From contig VXCM01000440.1 of the NCBI GenBank assembly GCA_014773175.1, positions 124,001 to 188,000 of the forward strand: a stretch of 64,000 bases of DNA, given 5' to 3'. The stretch is from Lucifuga dentata (taxonomy: Eukaryota > Chordata > Actinopteri > Ophidiiformes > Bythitidae). Position numbers and translations under genes: made by a program. The notes below the pieces were generated by a model that was given only the letters and a program-made list of their open reading frames with translations, was not told where the DNA came from and did no database searches. Shown here one piece after another: positions 12,121 through 22,330 of this stretch (position 1 is the stretch's first letter; every line of letters starts with the position of its first letter).

Positions 12121-12421
12121 TTTTTGTGTAAATCATGGGACAGAAGACATAGCACTCTGTTTGAGTTGTAAAGTTTATATATATCTATATATATATTGGG
12201 CTAATTTTCCTGATGTTATTAGGGTTGTCCTCACTGTATTGTTTGTACATTCTCATTTGTTTCAGCACTGCAGAGGTGCAAGTTTGTTTGTCATGCACAC
12301 AAAAAAATAAAAATCAATCAATCATGGATAGACAGGCAGGTAGTCAAATGGATAGATGGACAAATGGATAGATGAATGGATAGAGTGGGAGCAGCCTCAC
12401 AGTGACACCCTCTGAGGAGTG

Positions 12422-12434
12422 GCTAATGATTAAA
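12422..12434 (+). promoter_or_regulatory. HNF1-like site in the probable muc13 promoter
   Basis: GCTAATGATTAAA matches the HNF1 consensus GTTAATNATTAAC at 10 of the 12 specified positions. It lies 122-134 bp upstream of the muc13 start codon at 12556. HNF1 factors drive genes in gut and kidney epithelium, which suits a MUC13 gene. The transcription start is not known here, so the role is inference. Confidence 0.35.
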
Positions 12435-12555
12435 ACTGCTGGTAGACGACTCCTGAGCCCTCATCATTCTATCTTTAGGGCACTGAAGACTTGTCTTATT
12501 GTAGCCCTCGCTGTCTTTCTTACGGTTATAACTTTTATCCATAAGTTCTTTTCGA

Positions 12556-15500
12556 ATGGCTCAGATATACAAACTCCTCATTGTCGCGTGGCTTGCTATA
12601 GCCTATCATGGTAAGTAGGATTAACTTTAAAACCTAAAATGTTTACAATATTTGTTCATCTCTGACGTGATAGCCAGTGATCATATGTTCCGTTTTCAGG
12701 TAAACTTTATCTTCCAGTCTTTTGATTTCAGTGTTTTGAAGTATGGAATCAATACAAATATGCAGAATTTTTGCTTCACACAGCTGATATGTATGACATC
12801 AATTTAATATAAATGCTTAACCAAGTAATCCTTTATTATTTTCCTCATTAATGTCATTATTGTTAATTAGGGTATTGTAAATCATTTACCTTCAGATGGC
12901 CATTGGGTGGAGTTTTGTTCAAAGCTCAGATTAAGTTGTGGATAGCAAAGTACTTTAATTTATGACATTATTAGGATTAATTGTTAAATCTCAATAGCAA
13001 TGGCAATGAGGAAATAAAACTATCAGTGATATAACACTGGGGGAATACGTGAATTAACCATAAATAAATTTGTTTCATTTACTTCCAGTAATTTACATAA
13101 CTGAGTGTATTTTTCTACTGTTGCCCAAGAAAATGGTCAGAACTCTTTTCCTCTGTTTTTCACTTGACAACATTGTGATGATGTTGGCAGCAAATTTTTA
13201 TATTTTCTTCACTTTGACTTAGTTTTGTTTCTAAATCACTGCCAAATGCCGATAGCCAACTATCAGTTCCAGTTCCAGATGTGATTTGCATAATAGTTTC
13301 AAGTTTGGTACTGCATCAATGTTTACCACAGAATTAAAGGTGCACATACAAACAAAAGGTAAATACTTGACCAGTTGTCTGTACAGACAATCTGACCTAC
13401 CTTATGACCCTGGAAGAATGTTGCAATTGGGGAAGTCTCTTGGTTTCACTCAAATCCTTGAGTTTGGTTAATGCTTTATGTATGAAACCTAAATGAGCTC
13501 TAGAAATCTATTTATCAGTAATATCTATCAAAAATGTGAGCTTAAGGAGGAGGTGAAGGACCTCAAGAGACAGTTTTTAAGTTGTAATTTTGACCTTAAT
13601 TCTTGTATTTACCTTATTTAGATCTTATTTTGTGTCTTCATTCAATTTAATATATTTCACTTGTTTAAACATTCAGCAACCACACAGGGAATTGAATAGT
13701 GCTGAAGTATTTAACTTTTAAGTCTTTCGGCCCTCTAATGAACTGTTTATAAATATGCTAAACTGATTATTAACAAACCCTCCCATGTGAGAATCTTAGG
13801 TCATGCTAATTTCTGCATTTTACTATGGTGAACACGTATTTGTGATGTTGTTTTCTGAATGAAGACTCACCAACACTGGAAATCTACTAATTCCCCATTC
13901 CAGTCAATATACTGCGTATGTCTTGGACATTGTGACCAGTTCTGCTTGATAACATAGCCACAATGTCAGGAAGTTTCTGATATAAACAGGAGAAATTTCA
14001 GTGAAAATTTAGGATGAGACTGGAATGATTCAGCAGGTCTAATCTTGACATCTGGATTTGATTTAGTTTCATACTTTAAACCAGTAGATTAATGATTTGC
14101 CAGGTGGACCAATGTGTATCAGTGTGGCGTGACCATACCTAATCCACCAGCTACCTGTTAAGTTGATATCATAGTTGCTATGTATAGGTGTTTTTATCTT
14201 CCTGGCAATGGGGAAGCTGTGTCTATAAACCATCCTGCTATAGCAGAAAGCTTGGTTTCTTACTGTCTTATCATTTGATTGTGAAATATTGACTGATTGT
14301 GCTTTTTTATAATCTGTGGAAGAGAAATGGAAGATAGATTGCAACATAGATGCATTGTCCAATGGGGTAAAGCCCAGAAAAGCAGACTTTAGTGCTATTT
14401 ATTGCAACATCATAGGATTTGAAGTTTTTGGGTGATAGTGCAGTTACACCACAGCTTAATTTGGTAGTGATCAACCAGGGGGATTCATGCCAAATGTTGA
14501 CACTCTCAACAAAGCAAAATACTGCTTTCATGTGTTTTCCCAGCCAAAAGTATAATTAAATTTTATCAAATTTTATCACATGTTGCTTTATTAGTGACTA
14601 CTCCATATCACAATCAAATTACTTATCTATGTCTTGTGTTTGCTAACTTGCAACAGCAAGATGAAGAGCCTCACTGGACAATATCCACTCATCTGAATTC
14701 AAACTGAGATGATTTCTGTGTTTGGTTTCTGTGTAGTCATACTTAAAGTCAAGTGAGATATCTCAACTATGTGATAGGTTGCTAGATTGTATGTTGTACT
14801 CGATTAATGATGCATTAATATGGCATGCCATTGGAGAGGCAGCAGTGATTGTGGACTCCTGAAGGCTGATAAGAAACATAGACTGAAATGGTTAAAATGA
14901 AACGATGTTGGAACAGAATGTAACCACTTTTGTAAACAGGGAAGCACTTAAATCAGCTTACCCTGAACAAAATTTCAGCACTGCTTATTTTAAAGAGGTA
15001 ATAATAACCAATTTTTATATCAGCTAACAGTATAGCTGAGTTTTATGAGGGTATTCACCTTAATAACACTAAGTCATTTAACCACAACAGAGGGCTGTAC
15101 CACAAAGCCCGTTCAGCAGAGCCAGGGTTTCTTTGCCTTAGCTGGCTCCACAAAGCCTAAAACTCCAGTCAGAGATACCACGACGGTGGTTTGAAACCAT
15201 CTTTGTCAACCCAGGCTTTCCTCATCAAGCTCTGTGTGCGTTCACATAAAGGGGGCGTACCGTACAAAATGAACCAATCAGAGCTGTTTATTTCAGTCAG
15301 GAGGAGCAAAGTTATGCAGCGCTATGAAGATTTCAAACATCATAACTGCTAAAAGCAACGCCGTTGCTGCAAATAACGCTAGGGAGGAATGCTGCAGAAA
15401 GTTGCTGATAGTTTATGCGTAAGTTTTATGTAATTTACCACTCAATGCATCTCAGTGCCACCGTTTATTCCTAACGTGATGCTGCACATTCTACAGCTCT

Positions 15501-15913
15501 GACACTTTAAACTTCATGCAGCAGATTTAAATAGTATACTAAGAACTGCATTTAGGTCTGATACTGTCCCATGTAGGATACATAACAATCGCTAGTTTTT
15601 GACCAAATCAAAGTGAAATTAATTTTATTAGTTTGTCGACTAATCAAATTTTTAATCGGCGTTCTAAAGGCATTCTATTAGCTGTATACTGTATACTATT
15701 AATGTAAATTGATAAACTGATTAATGATATAGTATATTAATGTAAACGTCATACTGATTCATAATATAGTATTCTGTATTATTAATGTAAACATCATACT
15801 GATTCATAATATAGTGAACTATTAATGTAAGTTACCTGCGATTTTATAGAAGGCTTCTTTTATAGCGAGTATGGGCAAATGGCCGGGTACATACCGGTAA
15901 TATGTTTGTGGTG

Positions 15914-15947
<34 letters not shown>

Positions 15948-15949
15948 AT

Positions 15950-15986
<37 letters not shown>

Positions 15987-18900
15987 ATTATCACACAGTA
16001 ATTATCTCTGCCCCCTTCAGTACTTTTTTTTGTACTATTGCAAGCCCAATACTATTGAAATTGTATTGGGCTTGCAATAGTACAAAACAATTGGTTTGGA
16101 TTATGAAACCATCTAATAAATCAGCTGTCTTCTGTATGATGAAAAGAAAAATCTTCCCTTTCTGAACCAACAGCCAATTTAAGGGTTAATGTAGCTGGAG
16201 AGGATCTGGGTGCCTACCTTATTAACACTAAGTCCTTTAACCATAACAGGTATACCAGAAATCTCCACAACAGTCATATCAGAAATCTCCACAACAGCCA
16301 TACCAGAAATCTCCACAACAGCCATACCAGAAATCTCCACAACAGCCATACCAGAAATCTCCACAACAGCCATACCAGAAACCTCCACAACAGGTATACC
16401 AGAAACCTCCACAACAGGCATACCAGAAACCTCCACAACAGGCATACCAGAAACCTCCACAACAGGTATACCAGAAATCTCCACAACAGCCATACCAGAA
16501 ATCTCCACAACAGCCATACCAGAAATCTCCACAACAGCCATACCAGAAATCTCCACAACAGGTATACCAGAAATCTCCACAACAGGTATACCAGAAACCT
16601 CCACAACAGGTATACCAGAAACCTCTCCAACAAATTCAACAACAAATGTCTCTTCCACCGCAACAACACCATCATCTACAACAGTTCCTACAGGTACTCA
16701 CCACTGTATCTTACACAGTAGCCACAGTAATTATCTCTGCCCCCTTCAGTACTTTTCTGTCAGATGCTCACATCATGGTGTTAATTGTAACATTAGTGTA
16801 TGTTTTTTCTTTTACTTTTAAGATCCTTGTCTTCCAAACCCATGTGGCAGTGGGAGCACTTGCAGTCCTCGCTTTAATAACACCTTTTTATGCTTGTGTT
16901 TGTCTGGCCAATCTTACAATGAAATTACCACAACTTGCCAAAATAGTAAGTATTTGTCACATTCACCCAGAATGCTGCTTCTCTGAGAAAATGATTAAAT
17001 GAAGATTGTTTATAATACCTGTTCATAAACTTGTATCTATTGACCTCTCTGGTTCAGTGGCTTTAAACCCAGGTAGTATTAGGTAGTTATGGAAGACCAG
17101 TGCTAGACTAACTAATCCATGAAATATGTCAATGGAGCATGAGAACAATGGTAATATGATCTTCTCAAGACTTGATATTTCCCTATTTTAGGCAGGGTTT
17201 TCCCTGGACAACTATCTCTGAAAAAACTCGAATATACTTCTGGAATGAGCAACCCAAAATCAGAGGAGTTCCAAAAAGCCTCAAAAAATATTACTGATGA
17301 GGTAAGCAGGCAGTTTAGCCCTCATTTTTTCTTTTATGGTTATGCTGACATCTTTACATTCAGTTAATCTGTACCCATTACTTACATGAGTACTGAGCTC
17401 TCTAATTTTCCAATTAATTCATTCATGTTTGCACATCAATAGTGGCAATAGTTATTAGAAAATATCTGGTGCAATAGCAAAACCATCTATGCCAGTTGTA
17501 TTGTGAAACAGTGAACACATGGTGAATGAATTTTGATTTATTTGTCTTGAAGCCTTTTGCCTTTGTCAATTATGAAGCAGCTGTACAAAACAGCTCTGAA
17601 TACTGTCAGACAGAAAAATATACATCAGAATTTGATGATTCATGAGAGAGGTTTTTAAAGAATGACATGTAACAGGTAGCATGGTCAAAACAAATACAGT
17701 AGGTGATATCGTAGACATACAGATACGTAACGAGAGACAGCAAATAAGAGGGATAAATCGTATGGCTGTCGTGAATGGTGGAATTCACTGTTAAGCTGAA
17801 TAAGAAGCACATTATACAGCAAAAACAAAACAAACAAAAAACAAACACTGTTTTTGGGGTTTGATGATAATAGTGACATGTCATTTATACTAACAAACCG
17901 GGGAAGAATGAACTTTGTGACTGCATCATAATTAATTATAATAATAATAATAATAATTATTTAAACGTAATAAACTGAGCTTTGAAATATAAGTCAAGCG
18001 ACAGTCCATGACTTAAACAAAATTATATTTTCTTTCTACAGCTGGACAGAATTTACAGTAACACTGCGGGGTATGTCGAATCTATAGTACTGGATATCAA
18101 GTAAGTGACTTTGGCAATGGTGACCCCCCCCCCCCNCCCCCCCCCCCTCCCGTAAGTGCATTCTATTCACTTTTTTGATTCCAGAATAATCATCAACTCT
18201 GATTTTTTGCTCATATAGCCCATTGCCATCCAATCCAGCTTCATCACGAAAAAAAGAATTTGTCATTGCATCTGTAGAGATCATCTTTGAAGCAGACTCT
18301 GATATCAACACCACAACAGTTTCTAGTATAATTGAAGCTGAAAAGAATTGTGAGAACTGTTTTCTAAATGGTGCATCTTTTGAAGGTATGTTCATTGCAG
18401 TTATCTTAATATATCAGATGGGGCATAAAATATGAAATACAAAATAAATTCAATATATCATTCATTCAGTTCAACAACTTTAACAATGTAGAGGTTTTAA
18501 CTTATCAATAATATATATACATTTTTTTTTATTCTGCTATTTGAACTTACAGTGTCCTATTGAATGTTTTGTGAGAGTAACTTCAGGGCTAGGAAATGAA
18601 GAGCCATCCATTGCGTTTGTCTTTAGCTTTAATAATTTCTCTTACTGTATTTGATGACTGGCAGCTACATTATCTCTACATAACTGTTAAATTTGCTGGT
18701 TTTCATGCTAACACCTTTTCCTATGATAATATAGTGATGTGTGGCATACTTTCAGCGGCATGTCTTAAAGCAGCAGGGTTGTTTTAAAGAATTGATAAGA
18801 TAAATATAAAAGGATATCCCTCTTATAGGATAAAGGAAATCCCCCTTTTAAAGGCAGCTGTTTTTTTTTTGTTTTTTTTTTGTTTGTTTTTTTGTTTTTT

Positions 18901-21476
18901 GTTTTTTAACTACTTGTTTTGCACAAAGTGACCAACAGGTTAAATTCCTAAAAGGTCATTGTAACACTTTAACATAAGTGTCACTGCTCTGGTGTTAAAC
19001 ATTTTGAAATGTGTATGCAGAAAACTATGTGTGATGCATTCATTTTCCACCAAAAAAGGCTTTGCCAAAAAAAAAAAAAAAAAAAAAAAGGCACAATTTG
19101 ACTTGTTTGAAATGGTGCATACCTCTCTTTGGAATGAAGCCCTAATATTTGCAGTAAAATGTCAGTATTTTGTGGTCCATTACATTGATTTAGATCAGTG
19201 GTTCACAAACTTTTGAATCAAGTACCACCCTTAAGTACCACCTCACCAAAAACCACCAACTGAAAAATCCCCCAAAAAATGCTCATGCATGCTGTACTGA
19301 CATTGAACTTTAAAAAAAATACTAACATCCACATAGGACAGAACATAATATGCATACAGGATGATAAGAGCTATTTAAAAGGAAAATATCTTAATTAAAA
19401 CAGAATGATAATTAAACTGAAAAAATCTTAATGAAATCCATTTTAATAGTGAGTAATTTCCCTTAATAGAAAATTTCCATAGATTTCAGTTGTTTTGATT
19501 CCCTGCAGAAATTTTCACAGCCATCTTGCATCCCACCAGCAGGCGCTTTTAGTACCACTGGTGGTACAAATACCTCAGTTTGAGAACCACTGATTTAGAT
19601 GAAATGGTACATAAATGCCAATTGTAGTCATGATAATGCTGATCTTATGAGGCTGCAGCAGTAAGAATAATCAATATGCTGATTTAGTTAAAAAATAAAT
19701 GTGTTTTTGCAGAGTTATTCAAGTCTTTTATGTCTGGATTTGTCTCATTGCATCACTTTTTGATCTTTGTACAGTTTTTCAGGAGTTTTAGGAATATTTA
19801 TTACTTTTTTGACTATATTTACTGAGATTATCCTCTTTTGTTTTCTGCTTTTAAAGCTGGAGACCCTTGTGCAAAGAATGACTGTGATTTAAAAACTACA
19901 AAATGTATAAAAGGAGATGGGAGATTTTCCTGTAAATGTACGAAAGACTATGTTAAGAGCAATTACACCGACAAAACGTGCACTGGTAAGTAGTTTTGTG
20001 GTGTCCATGTAATCTGATCTCTCTTGTTTGTAAACTAGAAATACAAATTTTAATTCAACCTTGCTCAATTTGCTTTTTTACAGCTTGTCCCAGTGGTGAA
20101 AAAGCGACTGATGAGGGATGTAAGGCGTAAGTTCTTTCATGTCAGTGTTCTGAAATCTAAAATCTGTTAGTAGATCAAAGCAGAAACATGGACATATTTC
20201 ATGTGTTTTTATGATATTTAATGAGAAATAGTATCATTCTTATGTCATTTGTTTGTAAAATGAATCATTCTTCTAATTTTTCAGGTGTACTTTTGGTCGG
20301 TCTGGTTTTAACTGCACAGAATGTGAGTATATGTGTTTGACAGTTGAGAAAAAAATAACTGAAAAAAATGCTAAAATAAATTATTCATGGTTTGTTATTT
20401 TAAAGAACAAAAGCACTTAAAAAAAAACATAAAATGAAATCAAGTACCACAGTTTGAGAACTGACTTAAAAAATTAATAATATTTTCCATTACAGCAATG
20501 AGTTAAGTCATATTCACTAATCATTGTTTTAGGAAAGAATCATGTAGTATGTTACTAAGCCATTTTAAAACTATAGTGAACTATAGTTCTTGCTAATCTG
20601 TGTGTGTGTTTAGCATGGGAGTTGGTGCTGGTAATCGTTGGTTCCTTGCTTGGAGGCCTGCTGATCATCACATTGATCCTTCTGGGTGTAATATCTCACA
20701 AGTGAGTTTCTCACTCATTTACACACTCACACAATTCGATATTGTCCTTCTCTTTCTTCCCTGTCACTTGTGCACATTTTATTTAACATTTATGCTACCA
20801 GTCATTTTTTTAGCGCTATTATTAGAAAGGTATCCTGACATTTTGAACTGGTTTTCTTTATTTCGGATATAAACACATTTTGCACTGAACTATTTAACTT
20901 TTATTCACCCTCTAGTTACTAATTTAGCTGTATTCATGGTTCTTCATTGCTTATTAGATCCAAGAAGAAATCCAAGAAGGATGAAAACACTGATATTGGG
21001 AAGCCCTACATTAGCCACTCTGCCACAAAGGCACCCTTTGTTGACCCAGCCAAGAGCCACTCAGCCTTCGCCAGTGCTGGGGTGCCCAGGATCCCAAGGG
21101 CCGCAGCCAGTAATGGCTGGGACCACAGCAGCAACCTCGAGATGACTCCAAGCAACAGCAGGCAAAACCTGATCCCTGGGGGCAGGAATTCTGTAAGTGT
21201 GATTCTGGATGTATGTTTGATGGAGGGGTGTGTCTGGATTGCTTGTTTTTGTGATCATGCTTTGTATCCCTTTTAGCTTTCAGTAAAGTGTCACTTTTCT
21301 CATTGTAGCGGACGTATGACAGGCCAGATGAGTGGAATGTAATGAATGGAAGCTCACAGAATCGAGCCCAGACCAACCGATACGCTCAAAATCGAGCCCA
21401 GATGAATCCTTACGCTCAGAGCCAAGGCCAGACCAACCCTTACTACATGCAAGACAATGGAAGAAGGTTCAACTAA
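12556..21476 (+). CDS. muc13: Mucin-13-like transmembrane mucin (12 exons)
   Basis: Exons joined by splice sites and phase: 12556-12610, 16250-16693, 16823-16945, 17192-17301, 18042-18100, 18219-18385, 19857-19985, 20084-20126, 20285-20322, 20614-20701, 20958-21192 and 21309-21476. They total 1,659 nt (552 aa plus stop) with no internal stop; human MUC13 is about 511 aa. Order: signal peptide MAQIYKLLIVAWLAIAYH; sixteen 8-residue Ser/Thr/Pro repeats; EGF (DPCLPNPCGSGSTC); SEA domain beginning VFPGQLSLKKLEY; second EGF (DPCAKNDCDL); a short third Cys-rich EGF-like part; transmembrane helix LVLVIVGSLLGGLLIITLIL; tail starting KSKKKSKK and ending NPYYMQDNGRRFN. This EGF-SEA-EGF-EGF-TM order is that of MUC13, an apical mucin of gut epithelium. 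The SEA domain lacks a G-SVVV cleavage motif. I saw no further exon in the 3.6-kb first intron. The family call is firm; the position of exon 1 rests on signal peptide, phase and donor. Confidence 0.82.
15093..15990. mobile_element. Insertion in muc13 intron 1, Harbinger-like MITE sequence
   Basis: The stretch begins GGGCTGTACCACAAAGCCC and contains TTAGCTGGCTCCACAAAGCC and GAACCAATCAGAGC, blocks I associate with PIF/Harbinger-type MITEs of fish. No clean second terminus was found. At about 15690-15830 there is a short tandem array of a unit containing TACTGATTCATAATATAG. The sequences on either side match the two flanks of the muc13 repeat exon further down, which is described as a finding. 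Confidence 0.35.
15907..15987. repeat. TG/CA palindrome (Z-DNA-prone inverted repeat)
   Basis: A TG tract followed by GCGCGCGTGTGTATACACAC and GCGCGC and then a CA tract, symmetric about GTATAC. The two arms are reverse complements over more than 30 bp. Confidence 0.8.
16028..16087. repeat. Perfect 25-bp stem hairpin with 10-nt loop
   Basis: Positions 16028-16052 and 16063-16087 are exact reverse complements (25 bp) around the loop TATTGAAATT. The hairpin sits in the first muc13 intron, right after a 33-nt block that also occurs downstream of the repeat exon. Confidence 0.85.
16249..16632 (+). repeat. muc13: 24-bp coding tandem repeat (mucin PTS array)
   Basis: Sixteen units of 24 bp, each encoding an 8-residue unit of the type (A/G)IPE(I/T)STT. 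The array alternates blocks of AIPEISTT and GIPETSTT variants, suggesting expansion of short blocks rather than single units. It is the O-glycosylation region of the mucin and probably varies in length between individuals. The first G codon is split over the splice junction. Confidence 0.95.
19196..19592. mobile_element. hAT-type MITE with 8-bp target-site duplication
   Basis: The 397-bp element has termini CAGTGGTTCACAAACTTTTG and …CAGTTTGAGAACCACTG, which are inverted repeats. ATTTAGAT flanks it exactly (19188-19195 and 19593-19600). It lies in the intron between the SEA exon and the second EGF exon of muc13. No coding capacity. The sequence near 8811 (CAGGGGTTCTCAGAATG) may be an end of a related element, and a loose remnant is at about 20440-20465. 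Confidence 0.85.
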
Positions 21477-22330
21477 CAAGGCACCATAAAGGTTTACCTG
21501 GTGTTTATCTGAATCAGCAAACTTCACAAGGCACACCAGTTGAACTAATCTTTGTATGAAAAACAGATTATTCAATTTTCCTTCATTAAATGTAATTGTA
21601 TACAATTTTATATCAGTTATGGTAAAAGTTGGTCCATATAGTGTCAAATCTATTCTGACTACATATTAACTGTCATTAATCCTTGACTAATTTTTGAAAA
21701 GGTTTACTATGTGGTACATTCCACTTCCACGTTTGTAGTGCCTGTCAGTTAAAATTCTTTTATTTATGATATATGATTGTTTAATAACTGAGTGAAAAAT
21801 TGATACTCAGGTAATATGCATGTTATTGTTCCCTTGGCCAGCTTATGTATTGCTTATCAATGAATGTGCATGTAATGTAAAGCATTGCAGGCATATGATG
21901 TATCAGCATGCATATAATACAAGTCAAATATGAATTAATAATACACAGTATAATTTTACATTCAGCTCAGTTTTTGTGAACGAGACGGTTTCTCTTCTCT
22001 CTTCAACTTGGGGGATTTTAAGTCTTTGTTATTTAAGTTTAATTTGTGTAAAATGTTTACCTGCACTCCATTCAAATACTTTGGTCTCCTACTTGTATTA
22101 CCTGAGAACCAATTTGTTTGTTTCCACTTCGTTTTTTGATCACATGGTTCCAAAGTATTTTTATGCAGCATCTAATATGAACAAAATAAAAACTTTTAAA
22201 AATCTATACATTAGTGGTCCTTTGTCATATATGTATTTCTATTTAATTCATTTTAACCATAAAAAATGTAATTGTGTGTGTGTGTTCTCCAACATTTCTC
22301 ATCTCCTTCAAATAAAGGACGTTTCACCAC
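21477..22330 (+). other. muc13: 3'UTR of muc13 with poly(A) signals
   Basis: Non-coding AT-rich sequence after the stop at 21474-21476. AATAAA occurs at 22185-22190 and again at 22311-22316. Either could end the transcript. Short ORFs here have no recognisable domain. Confidence 0.45.

Larger units (their letters stand above)
3101..12420. other. Intergenic region, transposon-rich
   Basis: No intact protein-coding gene is visible between the znf148 3'UTR and the muc13 promoter. The stretch holds TTAA-flanked MITE copies (3403-3976, 4974-5613, about 5618-6011), a degraded hAT element (6020-8065), LINE-like 3' tails (10790-10880 and about 10990-11480) and a GGAT microsatellite (about 12047-12120). 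Between 8074 and 10780 I see only AT-rich sequence with no feature I can name, apart from a fragment near 8811-8870 that resembles one end of a CAG-type hAT MITE. Confidence 0.6.

Noticed and set aside
16179..16658. 159-codon minus-strand ORF rich in VVEISGMA repeats
   Set aside because: It is the antisense of the 24-bp mucin repeat, which is open in several frames because the unit length is a multiple of 3. No start context or other support.
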